DNA of 64,000 nucleotides from Sulfuricystis multivorans. GTDB lineage: Bacteria > Pseudomonadota > Gammaproteobacteria > Burkholderiales > Rhodocyclaceae. Shown here in pieces: positions 20,804 to 29,170 of the stretch. The notes under the pieces were generated by a model. That model did no database searches. It had not been told where the DNA came from and was given only the letters and a program-made list of their open reading frames with translations. The DNA lies in assembly GCF_003966565.1 (NCBI RefSeq), contig NZ_AP018718.1:558001-622000 (forward strand), written 5' to 3'. Position 1 is the stretch's first letter, and each line of letters opens with the position of its first letter. The translations under genes were made by a program, and so were the position numbers.

Positions 20804-22708
20804 ATGAGCGATTTTGCCGGCATGGAAGACCTGTTGCAGGATTTCCTGGTCGAGGCCGCCGACCTGCTCTCCGGGGTCGACAACAAGCTCGTCGAGCTCG
20901 AAAAGAACCCGCAGGACGTCGGTTTGCTGAACGACATCTTCCGCGGCTTCCATACCATCAAGGGTGGCGCGGGTTTCCTGAATGCCACCGAGCTCGTGAC
21001 GCTGTGCCATCTCACCGAAAACCTGTTCGACAAGCTCAGGAACGGCGAGATGACGGTCAGCAAGGAGATCATGGACGTGATCCTCGCCGCCACCGCGGCG
21101 GTACGCGAGATGTTCCATCAGCTCGAAGGCGGCGTCCAGCCTTCCCCGGCCGATCCGGTGCTGCTCGCCGATCTGAAGGCGGCCTTGGCCGGGGAGCTCG
21201 ACAAGGCCACCGCGGCGATTCAGACGCCAACGCCTGTTGCGGCAAGTGGGGCGCCTGCCGTCGGCCCCGAGTGGGAGAAACTCTTCGGCGCCATTGCGGG
21301 TGCTACACAAGCTCCCGCGCCAGCTGCCGTTTCTCCAGCGCCGGCTTCTGCGCCGCCTGCCACTGCCGTGCCCGACGTGACGCAGCAAACGCCCGAACAG
21401 ATCATCCAGCATGCGCTCGGTCGGCGCGCGAGCGACAAACCTGGCGCGATGAGCGTCCCGGTCGGCCGCCGTGCCGACGAGAAGGCGCGCGATACCACGA
21501 TCCGGGTCGATACGGCGCGGCTCGATCAGGTGCTCAACCTCTCCGGCGAGATCGGCCTGACCAAGAACCGCTTAAGCGCCCTGCGCAGCGACATCCTCAA
21601 TGGGCGCAGCGATACGGATACCCTGCATGCGCTCGACCAGACGGTGAGCCAGCTGGACCTGCTGGTCTCCGATCTTCAGAACGCGGTGATGAAGACGCGC
21701 ATGCAGCCGATCGGTCGGCTGTTCCAGAAGTATCCGCGCATCGCCCGCGATCTGGCTAGGAACCTCGGCAAGGACGTCGAACTGGTGCTCGCCGGCGAAG
21801 AGACCGAGATCGACAAGACGATGATCGAGGATCTCTCCGATCCGATCATCCATCTGATCCGCAATGCCGTCGATCACGGCGTCGAGAGCCCTGAGGAGCG
21901 CCGCGCCGCCGGCAAGCCGGATAAGTCGGAAGTACGTCTCGAAGCGCGCCAGGAAGGCGATCACATCGTGCTGATCGTCGCCGACGATGGGCGGGGCATG
22001 AACGCCGAGCGGCTGCGCGCCAAGGCGCTCGAGAAAGGCCTCATCACCGATGAGGAGGCGAATACGATGGACGAGCGCCAGAGCCTCGCGCTCGTCTTCC
22101 TGCCGGGCTTTTCGACCAAGGACGTCGCTTCAGACGTCTCCGGACGCGGCGTCGGCATGGACGTGGTGAAAACCAACATCCAGAAGCTCAACGGCAGCAT
22201 CGACATCCGTTCCGAGCCGGGCAAGGGCACCACGTTCATCATTTCGCTGCCGCTGACTTTGGCGATCCTGCCGGTATTGCTCGTGCAGCTGGGCGAGCAG
22301 CCTTTCGCGGTGCCGCTGTCGATGGTGCGCGAGATCCTGCCGATCCGCATCGACGAGGTGCAGGAAGTTGGCGGCCGGGCGACGATGGTGGTGCGCGGCG
22401 AGGTGATGCCGATCTACCCGATCGCCCATCTGCTCGGCTGGGCGCCGGAGCGGGTGCCGCAATACGGCGTGCTGATGCAGACGACCGAGCAGTCGTTCAT
22501 CCTCGCCATCGACGGCTTCATGGGCCGCGAGGATGCGGTGATCAAATCGCTCGAAGGCTTCCGACCAAAAGGCGTGGCCGGTGTCACGACGCTCTCCAAC
22601 GGCCAGATCGTGCTGATTCTCGACATGAAGGAACTGCTCGCCGACTTGGGCAGCCACCGCGGCGTGCCGCGCTCCGCGCTGATTCCGCCGGAGCGCGCGG
22701 CGGCGTAA
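20804..22708 (+). CDS. cheA: Chemotaxis histidine kinase CheA
   Basis: CheA phosphorylates CheY and CheB in response to receptors. The HPt domain (1-110) has His50 in FHTIKGGAGF. An Ala/Pro-rich linker (about 125-225) replaces what is usually the CheY/CheB-binding P2 domain; I see no P2-like fold there. The dimerisation helices begin at TIRVDTARLDQVLNLSGEIG. The ATPase domain has the N box HLIRNAVDHGVE, G1 VADDGRGMN and G2 GRGVGMDVV. The C-terminal CheW-like P5 domain ends the protein at 634 residues. It is the last gene of the che cluster; no cheW, cheR or cheB is in the window. Confidence 0.94.
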   Translation: MSDFAGMEDLLQDFLVEAADLLSGVDNKLVELEKNPQDVGLLNDIFRGFHTIKGGAGFLNATELVTLCHLTENLFDKLRNGEMTVSKEIMDVILAATAAVREMFHQLEGGVQPSPADPVLLADLKAALAGELDKATAAIQTPTPVAASGAPAVGPEWEKLFGAIAGATQAPAPAAVSPAPASAPPATAVPDVTQQTPEQIIQHALGRRASDKPGAMSVPVGRRADEKARDTTIRVDTARLDQVLNLSGEIGLTKNRLSALRSDILNGRSDTDTLHALDQTVSQLDLLVSDLQNAVMKTRMQPIGRLFQKYPRIARDLARNLGKDVELVLAGEETEIDKTMIEDLSDPIIHLIRNAVDHGVESPEERRAAGKPDKSEVRLEARQEGDHIVLIVADDGRGMNAERLRAKALEKGLITDEEANTMDERQSLALVFLPGFSTKDVASDVSGRGVGMDVVKTNIQKLNGSIDIRSEPGKGTTFIISLPLTLAILPVLLVQLGEQPFAVPLSMVREILPIRIDEVQEVGGRATMVVRGEVMPIYPIAHLLGWAPERVPQYGVLMQTTEQSFILAIDGFMGREDAVIKSLEGFRPKGVAGVTTLSNGQIVLILDMKELLADLGSHRGVPRSALIPPERAAA

Positions 22709-22731
22709 GGCCGATGACACGCGGTGCCGTC

Positions 22732-22839
22732 CCGCCAGCGCCGACTATTCGAAGCGAGTCGGCGCCCGGCGGGACGTCTCATTTTCCGCCAGCGCCGACT
22801 TTCCGAAGCGAGTCGGCGTCCGGCGGGGTGTCGCTGCTT
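22732..22839 (+). repeat. Two tandem 54-bp palindromic repeats between cheA and the mshQ-like gene
   Basis: Two units start at 22732 and 22786 with the same 54-bp spacing and arms as the array at 8167. Flanking ggtgccgt precedes the first. They fill most of the 164-bp spacer after cheA. An open frame in phase with the downstream gene runs through both, encoding the same PPAPT(F/I)[10 protein letters not shown] peptide as in FlhF. The true start of the downstream gene is more likely after the repeats, at 22873. Confidence 0.85.
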
Positions 22840-22872
22840 TGCCGGTGTCGTCTGACAAGGCACCAGAAACCG

Positions 22873-25800
22873 ATGAAACAGCGGATATTGCGTTTTGGCC
22901 GGGGACTTCTGCGACTTGCCTTCGTGTCTGCGCTGCTTGGCCAGGCTTCCTCTGCAGCTGCTGCGACCCTCTGGGTCGGTGGGTGTGGGCCGGGGGCAAA
23001 TTACGCTACGATCCAGGCCGCCGTGAATGCCGCAGCCAACGGCGATACCATCGAAATCTGCGCCGGCACTTACAACGAGGTCGTCACCGTGCCGACGGAA
23101 CGGGATGGTTTGACGATCGAAAGCGCGACCGGAAACCGCCCCGACGTTACGATCTGGCACGACAATGCGACGCTGATTCTCAAGGGGAGCAATCTTACGC
23201 TGCGGCATTTGACCATTCGCAGCAACAATGGGCGCGGCATCGTACGTGGCTGGACGGCCACGCCCAGCGCGCACCGGTTCGAGAATCTCGACATTCGCGC
23301 CAAAGAAGAAGCGATCTATGTCGATACCTCGACCAAGATCACGGTCAAGGACGTGAAGGCGTCGAGTAGCAACAACCGCGGAATCTTCATTTTCAACGCT
23401 ACGGATGGCGCGCATGAATTCGAAAACATCGAAGTCGATGCCAGGGATGAGGCGATGTATGTCTACTATGGCGGCGTGTCGTACAAGAACATCAAGGCGA
23501 CGAGCCAGAATCAGAGGGCGATTTTTCTGCATGCCTATTACGATGTGCGATTCGAGAACGTCATGGCCAAATCGCAAAACGGTGATGGTATCCACCTCGA
23601 TTGGTCTCCGAATCGCCGAAATGTCGAATTCGTCGATGTCGAGAGTGAGGCCAAGGGCAGAGCGATCTGGGTCTATACGGCCATGGCCGTCAAGATGACG
23701 CGTGTCACGGCCAAAAGTATGAACTCGGATGCGATACGTCTCGAATCGACTGCGCTGGGGCCACATGAGTTCGACACGATTACCGTGAGCGGCAGCGGAG
23801 GGGGGAAGTGGGGGATTTATTCCTATACCGGCGGGTCTCGTTTCGAGAATATCAATATCAATGGCACAGGGGGAGGAATCTTTCTGCGCGCTCATTACCC
23901 GGTGACATTTTCGAAGATCGATATCACCGCCACGCAAGGGAGGGGTATCGAGACCGACTGGGCGCCCTCCCGCCAGCCGCTGTCTTTTTCCGACGTCGTC
24001 ATCCATTCCAAGCAGCGCGGATTCAGCCTCATGTATGGGGGCAAGGTGACGATGAAAAACGTCACGGTCGAAAATGAATCTGAAGAGGCGATCATTCTCT
24101 ATGGGGGAGTCGTTGGGGCGCATGAATTCGAGAAGGTCAAGGCGGTGAGCAAAAGCAACGAGGCCCTCAGGACGGATGCGGGCGGCGTGTCGTTCAAAGA
24201 CCTCGATTTGTACAGCAAATCACATTCAGCCTTGTACTTCGAGCCAGCCACGGCTAGTCCACCGATGGTGTTCGAGAACGTCAAAGCGCGCGCGGATAAC
24301 GGCAGGGGTATTGTCGGAAATTGGGGGGCGGCATATGCGCCACCCAGTATCGTGATGCGGCGGCTCGACGTCAAAAGCCAGGGTATCGCGACCGATATCG
24401 CTCAGTCGGCGGCCGTGACGATCGAGGATTCGACGATCGAAAGCGTCAATGACCATGCCATCCACTTGGGATACGACGCTGTGGGTGCACATGTGTTGCG
24501 CAATGTGACCTTATTTGCCGGGAAGAACGGTGTGGAAATGGAATCCGGGCTTGGTCGGTGGAGTTCGACGAGCCCGCTCATCGATCGGGTATGTGTCAAA
24601 CGTGGCCAAGACGGCATCCATCTGAAGAACTGGAATACGCGGCGCGTGCGTATCCAGAACTCCCGTTTCGACACGACCGCTTATGGTGTCGATATCGAAT
24701 CCGATTGGGCGGCGCCAGCAAACGTGACGGGAAGCTGTTTCATGAAAAACACTACGCCTCGAGCGAAAAGCAATTCGCTGCAGCATCGCTTCGATGGCAA
24801 TTACTGGAACGGCGTGCCCGGGGGCAGCGTCTATAGCGATGGCAAAGTGAGGGACAATGCGACATTGGGTAGTTGCCCGGTGAACGACTGCAGTCTCACG
24901 CCGGCGGGTCTGCACCATTTGCGCATCGAAACGGGTGGCACCGGCGTGACCTGCCAGCGCGAAGCAGTCAGCTTCAAGGCCTGCGCCGATGCGAGCTGCT
25001 CGGCGCTTTATACCGGTGGTGATGCGACGATCGATCTCGCGCCGGCGGGTCAGTGGTATGCCACCGCGAGCGGCGGCGGCGCGCTGGCCAATCCGCAGAC
25101 GATCCCCGCTTCAGGCCAACTGACGCTTTACCTGCAACAGACGACGGCGGCGACGGTTTCGGTCATTGCGACTCCTGCTGGCGGTCCGGCGCCAACGGGT
25201 ACACCGCCGGTGACGTGCAATGGGGATACCGCTGCAGCGCCTTGTGCGATCACTTTCATCGATGGCGGGCTGATCTTCACGGCCTCGAACCCTGGTGGCG
25301 AAGCGACGATTCCGTCGCAGGTGGCTGGCGTGCCTTTTTCGTATTACCTGCGCGCGGTGAAGAGCGACAAGACCACCGGCGCCTGCCAGGCCGCCGTGCA
25401 GGGCAGCCGCAGCGTCGTTTTCGGCGTGAGTTGTCTCGATCCGGCGACCTGCGCGACAGGCGGACCCTATCTCCAGGTCAATGGCGGCGGGCCGACGCAG
25501 ACGCTGACCTTCGACGTCAATGGCTACACGACTTCGGCGGTGCAGTTCAACTATCTCGATGTCGGCAGAATCCAGCTGACTGCCTCGACCACCTCGTCGA
25601 CCGGGGGGGGGCTTGCTGGCAGCAGCAATCCTTTCGTCGTCAAGCCCCACCATTTCGAGCTGGCGAACATCGTCTGCGCGGATGGAACAAGCAATCCTGC
25701 CGCCAACGATGCCACAGGCGCCAAGTTTTGCCGCGCGGGCGAGGATTTCAAGGTCGAGGTCTCGGCAAGGAGCGCGACGAATGGCGTGACCCCGAGTTTC

Positions 25801-26853
25801 GGCAAGGAAAGCGCTCCTGAATCGGTGAAACTGACCCACACGCTGATCGATTCCGGCGCGGGCAACAATCCGGTGCCAAACGGCAGCTTTGGCCCATTCG
25901 GCACGAAATGCGGTGGCGCTGCGGCCAACGGCTTCGCTTGCGGAACCTTTGTTTGGGATGAAGTCGGCATCATCAAACTGATGCCCTCGATCAAGGACGG
26001 GGATTATCTCGGCGCCGGCGATGCCAGCGGCAATGAGAGCGGCAATATCGGCAGGTTCTATCCACATCATTTCGAGACCCAGGTGACGAATGCCTGCGGC
26101 AGTTTCACCTACTCCGGCCAGCCGTTCCCACTGACCGTGACGGCGAAGAATCTCGGCGGCGGCACGACGCAAAACTACGCCGGGCCTTTTGCGAAGACCG
26201 TGACCCTTTTCGATGCCAATGGCACGGCAGGCGCCTTCAGCCCCGCGAGCCTGGCGGCGGGAGATTTCTTGGCAGGTGAGGCCGACAAGACCACGCCGCC
26301 GAGCGTGAAATTCAGCTTTGCCGCCAAACCCGCCGCGCCGGCGACGCTCAAGGTGCGCGCGACGGATACCGACGGCGTCACGTCGAGCGGCCACACCGAA
26401 GGCACGACGCCGATCCGATCCGGCCGGCTGCGGCTCGTCAATTATTACGGTTCCGAATTGCTCAAGCCGCGTGTCGAATATCGCGTCGAGTATTGGGACG
26501 GCAACCGCTGGGCGGTGAATGCAGCCGATACCTGCACCAGCTTCGCTGCGGCGAACATCGCCACCGGCGGGCTGGCCGGGCCGAGCGTCGGGGCATTGTC
26601 CGGCGGCATCGGCTTCATCACCTTCAACACCGCGCCGGCCGGCAGCTACGACATCGCGGCGAACCTCAACGCCGCGGGCAGCGATACTTCGTGCAATGCC
26701 GCCCACGGCGGTACTGCGGCGAACCAGACCTGGTTGCAAGGGCACTGGTCGGCTGCTTGCGGCGGCATCCCGCCCTGGCAGCAGGACCCGAACGCGCGCG
26801 TGCGTCTGGGCTCGCCGAAGGCGCCCTACATCTATCTGCGCGAGCGTTACTGA
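22873..26853 (+). CDS. Secreted beta-helix protein fused to an MshQ-like region
   Basis: This large extracytoplasmic protein has 1326 residues. The start at 22873 gives a clear signal peptide (basic MKQRILRFGRGLLR, hydrophobic core, then ASSAAAA). Residues about 40-675 consist of repeated short beta-strand rungs of the type (F/V)ENI.(A/V).S.(D/N).(A/G)I, typical of a right-handed parallel beta-helix. From about 676 the sequence changes to an MshQ-like (DUF6701-like) region: GLHHLRIETGGTGVTCQRE, ACADASCSALYTGG, VVKPHHFEL, YPHHFETQVTNACGSFTYSG. It leads an operon of MSHA-type minor pseudopilins, so it may be a pilus-tip adhesin. The beta-helix half reads as lower in GC than its neighbours. Confidence 0.8.
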   Translation: MKQRILRFGRGLLRLAFVSALLGQASSAAAATLWVGGCGPGANYATIQAAVNAAANGDTIEICAGTYNEVVTVPTERDGLTIESATGNRPDVTIWHDNATLILKGSNLTLRHLTIRSNNGRGIVRGWTATPSAHRFENLDIRAKEEAIYVDTSTKITVKDVKASSSNNRGIFIFNATDGAHEFENIEVDARDEAMYVYYGGVSYKNIKATSQNQRAIFLHAYYDVRFENVMAKSQNGDGIHLDWSPNRRNVEFVDVESEAKGRAIWVYTAMAVKMTRVTAKSMNSDAIRLESTALGPHEFDTITVSGSGGGKWGIYSYTGGSRFENININGTGGGIFLRAHYPVTFSKIDITATQGRGIETDWAPSRQPLSFSDVVIHSKQRGFSLMYGGKVTMKNVTVENESEEAIILYGGVVGAHEFEKVKAVSKSNEALRTDAGGVSFKDLDLYSKSHSALYFEPATASPPMVFENVKARADNGRGIVGNWGAAYAPPSIVMRRLDVKSQGIATDIAQSAAVTIEDSTIESVNDHAIHLGYDAVGAHVLRNVTLFAGKNGVEMESGLGRWSSTSPLIDRVCVKRGQDGIHLKNWNTRRVRIQNSRFDTTAYGVDIESDWAAPANVTGSCFMKNTTPRAKSNSLQHRFDGNYWNGVPGGSVYSDGKVRDNATLGSCPVNDCSLTPAGLHHLRIETGGTGVTCQREAVSFKACADASCSALYTGGDATIDLAPAGQWYATASGGGALANPQTIPASGQLTLYLQQTTAATVSVIATPAGGPAPTGTPPVTCNGDTAAAPCAITFIDGGLIFTASNPGGEATIPSQVAGVPFSYYLRAVKSDKTTGACQAAVQGSRSVVFGVSCLDPATCATGGPYLQVNGGGPTQTLTFDVNGYTTSAVQFNYLDVGRIQLTASTTSSTGGGLAGSSNPFVVKPHHFELANIVCADGTSNPAANDATGAKFCRAGEDFKVEVSARSATNGVTPSFGKESAPESVKLTHTLIDSGAGNNPVPNGSFGPFGTKCGGAAANGFACGTFVWDEVGIIKLMPSIKDGDYLGAGDASGNESGNIGRFYPHHFETQVTNACGSFTYSGQPFPLTVTAKNLGGGTTQNYAGPFAKTVTLFDANGTAGAFSPASLAAGDFLAGEADKTTPPSVKFSFAAKPAAPATLKVRATDTDGVTSSGHTEGTTPIRSGRLRLVNYYGSELLKPRVEYRVEYWDGNRWAVNAADTCTSFAAANIATGGLAGPSVGALSGGIGFITFNTAPAGSYDIAANLNAAGSDTSCNAAHGGTAANQTWLQGHWSAACGGIPPWQQDPNARVRLGSPKAPYIYLRERY

Positions 26854-26856
26854 ACG

Positions 26857-27306
26857 ATGGCACGGCGCGGCTTCACGCTCGTCGAGCTGGTGGTGACGAT
26901 GATCATCATCGGCATCCTCGCCTTTGTTGCCTTGCCGCGCCTTGAGCTGCTGCGCGGCTGGGACGAGATCGGCTACCGCGACAAGCTGCGCGCGACGCTC
27001 GAATATGCGCGCAAGGCGGCGGTGGCGCAGCGTCGTCTGGTGCGCGTGAGCATCGTCAATAGCGGCCTTTCGGTCGATGTACAGGCGCAGACGCCGGAAG
27101 GGGAGGGTGCTGCCGGCTGGCTGCCGCTCACCCTGCCCGGTTCGGGGGCAAATGGTTTTGCGGCGCCAGCAGGCGTCACATTGACGCCGGCGAACGATAC
27201 CGTGATCTTCGATGCACTCGGCCGACCCGATGCCGGCAAAGCGTACGTCGTTTCCGGGGGCGCGGGCACCGTCACGCTTGAAGCGGAAACCGGCTATGTC
27301 CATTGA
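26857..27306 (+). CDS. GspH/FimT-type minor pseudopilin (MshC-like)
   Basis: This type IV pilin-like protein has a prepilin-peptidase site after Gly in MARRGFTLVELVVTMIIIGI, with Glu at mature position 5 and the usual N-terminal hydrophobic helix. The 149-residue length and a C-terminal beta region ending in GGAGTVTLEAETGYVH are like GspH/FimT or MshC. It starts three bases after the mshQ-like stop and overlaps the next pseudopilin by 11 bases. In MSHA systems such proteins prime pilus assembly at the inner membrane. Confidence 0.82.
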   Translation: MARRGFTLVELVVTMIIIGILAFVALPRLELLRGWDEIGYRDKLRATLEYARKAAVAQRRLVRVSIVNSGLSVDVQAQTPEGEGAAGWLPLTLPGSGANGFAAPAGVTLTPANDTVIFDALGRPDAGKAYVVSGGAGTVTLEAETGYVH

Positions 27307-27817
27307 GCGCAGCCAGCGCGGCCTTTCGCTCATCGAGCTGATCGTCGCCATCGTCATCATCGGCGTCGCGCTGGCCGGGGTGCTCTCCGTGCTGAACCAG
27401 ACCGTGCGTCATTCCGCCGATCCGCTGATCCGCAAGCAGGCACTGGCGATCGCCGAGGCGCTGCTCGAAGAGGTGAGTCTGCAGCCTTTCACCTGGTGCG
27501 ACCCCGACGATGCGAACGCGGCGACGGCGACCGGTTATGCAAGTTGCACGGTGGCCGAGAACAACCTGGCTCCGGAAGCCGGCGAGGTGCGGGGCGCCTT
27601 CGACAACGTGAATGATTACAACGGGCTGGCGACCACCACCAACATCAGCGGCACTGGCGCCGCCGCCTACACGGCGAATGTGAGCGTCGCGCAGGCCGGC
27701 CTCAACGGCATTGCCGCCGATGCCGCGCTGTTGATCACGGTGACGGTGACGGCAGGCGGCGAGACGATCGAGCTGCAAGGCTATCGCACCCGTTACGCAC
27801 CGAATGGTCTGCCATGA
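27296..27817 (+). CDS. MshD/PilV-like minor pseudopilin
   Basis: The chosen ATG at 27296 gives MSIERSQRGLSLIELIVAIV, a prepilin leader cleaved after Gly with Glu at mature position 5. The following KQALAIAEALLEEVSLQPFTWCDPDD is characteristic of MshD-type proteins, which have this WCDPDD-like segment. The 173-residue protein overlaps its neighbours on both sides, so translation is probably coupled. Likely role: minor subunit of an MSHA-like pilus or pseudopilus. Confidence 0.82.
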   Translation: MSIERSQRGLSLIELIVAIVIIGVALAGVLSVLNQTVRHSADPLIRKQALAIAEALLEEVSLQPFTWCDPDDANAATATGYASCTVAENNLAPEAGEVRGAFDNVNDYNGLATTTNISGTGAAAYTANVSVAQAGLNGIAADAALLITVTVTAGGETIELQGYRTRYAPNGLP

Positions 27818-28626
27818 AACGCCAGCACGCCTTCACCCTCGTCGAGATGATCGTCGTGCTCGTGATCACCGGCATCGTCGCCGCCGCCGTCGCGGTATTC
27901 ATCCGTTCCCCGGTCGAAGGCTATGTCGATGCGGTGCGCCGCGCGGAGCTCACCGATGCCGCCGACATCGCGCTGCGGCGCATCGCACGCGAGGTGCGTC
28001 TGGCGCTGCCGAACAGTGTGCGCGTGATGAGCTCGGGCGGCGTGAATTACCTCGAATTCATCATCACGCAAAGTGGCGGCCGCTACCGCGATCCGACCGA
28101 CGGCTCTAGCGGGGGCAATTTCTTGAGCTTCACCAACCCGGCGGCGACGAGCTTCGATGTGCTCGGTCAGCTGCCGCAAATGGCGGTGGGGGATTTCATC
28201 GTCGTCTATAACCTCGGCGTGCCGGGGGCGGATGCCTACGCGGGCAACAATCGCGCGCAGGTTGCCGGGATCGCCGGCAACACGGTGACACTCGCGGCCA
28301 ATCCTTTCGCCACCCAGTCGCCGCCGCTGCCCTCTCCCGGCGCGCGCTTCCAGGTCGTGCCGGGCAACCTGCGCGCGGTCACCTATGCCTGCCCGCAAGC
28401 CCTGCCCGGCAATCTGACACGCCACTGGAACTATGGCTTCAATGCCGCCCAGGCGGTGCCCGCCGGCGGCAACACGGCGTTGTTGGCGCAAAACGCGCGC
28501 TGCGAAGTCGAATACCAGGCCAATGCGACCGGGCGCAATGGCCTGCTCTATATCCGCCTCACGCTGACCGCCGGTGGCGAGAGTGTCGCGCTGTTCAACC
28601 AGATCCACGTGGATAACACGCCATGA
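27814..28626 (+). CDS. MshO-like minor pseudopilin
   Basis: This 270-residue protein has a prepilin leader (MKRQHAFTLVEMIVVLVITG) cleaved after Ala, an allowed but less common residue, with Glu at mature position 5. It continues with FIRSPVEGYVDAVRRAELTDAADIALRRIAREVRLALPNSVR, a region diagnostic of MshO: split here as PVEGYVDAVRRAELTDA and IALRRIAREVRLALPNSVR. The rest is a beta-rich minor pseudopilin head. It overlaps mshD by four bases and mshP by four bases. Confidence 0.82.
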   Translation: MKRQHAFTLVEMIVVLVITGIVAAAVAVFIRSPVEGYVDAVRRAELTDAADIALRRIAREVRLALPNSVRVMSSGGVNYLEFIITQSGGRYRDPTDGSSGGNFLSFTNPAATSFDVLGQLPQMAVGDFIVVYNLGVPGADAYAGNNRAQVAGIAGNTVTLAANPFATQSPPLPSPGARFQVVPGNLRAVTYACPQALPGNLTRHWNYGFNAAQAVPAGGNTALLAQNARCEVEYQANATGRNGLLYIRLTLTAGGESVALFNQIHVDNTP

Positions 28627-29051
28627 AGATCCCGCCACGGAAACCGGATGGCTTCGCGATCGTCTCGGCGATCTTCATCCTCGTCGTGCTGGCGGTGCTT
28701 GGCGCCTTCATCCTCAACATCTCGGCGCAACAGCAGATCGGTTCGGCGCTCGACGTGCAGGGCACGCGTGCTTATCAGGCGGCCCGCGCCGGCATCGAAT
28801 GGGGGCTGTATCAGCAACTGCAGGGCGGCGTGGCCTGCCCGGCGGGCAGTTTCAATCCGCCGGCGGCAACGCTTTCCGAATTCACCGTCAGCGTGACTTG
28901 CGTCGCGACGGCCGATCCGGGCGGCCACGGCGGGCCGACGGTGCGCGTGCTGACCGCCACCGCCTGCAACCAGCCGAATGCCGGTGACTGCCCGAATACG
29001 GTCGATCCGGGTTCGCACTACGTCGAGCGGCGCATTCAGGTCACCTTCTGA
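28623..29051 (+). CDS. MshP-like pilus assembly protein (PilX type)
   Basis: This 142-residue protein has an N-terminal hydrophobic helix (DGFAIVSAIFILVVLAVLGA) and the ARAGIEWGLYQ segment found in MshP and PilX-like proteins. It lacks the usual Glu5 context and may use a non-classical leader. A cysteine-containing C-terminal region (ATACNQPNAGDC) could form a disulfide. It is the last gene of the five-gene MSHA-like operon; no pilus ATPase, major pilin or secretin is in the window. Confidence 0.78.
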   Translation: MKIPPRKPDGFAIVSAIFILVVLAVLGAFILNISAQQQIGSALDVQGTRAYQAARAGIEWGLYQQLQGGVACPAGSFNPPAATLSEFTVSVTCVATADPGGHGGPTVRVLTATACNQPNAGDCPNTVDPGSHYVERRIQVTF

Positions 29052-29075
29052 AACCCGGCGCTGGCGAGACGACAC
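29050..29075 (-). repeat. Half unit of the 54-bp palindromic repeat between mshP-like gene and flhB
   Basis: Read on the minus strand this is gtgtcgtctcgccagcgccg followed by ggtttc, matching the left arm of the 54-bp repeat with several changes. It begins at the mshP-like stop codon. Only one arm is present. Confidence 0.5.
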
Positions 29076-29132
29076 CCGACAGCAGGAAAGACCCTGCAAT
29101 CCCCTTTTATTCGCCGGTTGGCGCACTGTTAC

Positions 29133-29151
29133 GGCGGCAATAATTGCCGCC
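29133..29151 (+). promoter_or_regulatory. Perfect palindrome upstream of flhB, candidate operator
   Basis: GGCGGCAAT (29133-29141) and ATTGCCGCC (29143-29151) form perfect 9-bp arms around one base. It lies 19 bp before the flhB ATG. The GGCGGCAATT half recurs upstream of cheV, flgA and flgB. It could be a regulator site or a 5' UTR hairpin affecting flhB translation. Confidence 0.45.
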
Positions 29152-29170
29152 ATGACGGGAAGAACCATCC

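Noticed and set aside
22714-22872. Upstream extension of the mshQ-like gene through two palindromic repeats
   Set aside because: The frame is open, but starting at 22873 gives a proper signal peptide at the N-terminus; the extension would bury it behind 53 residues. Kept as an intergenic repeat.
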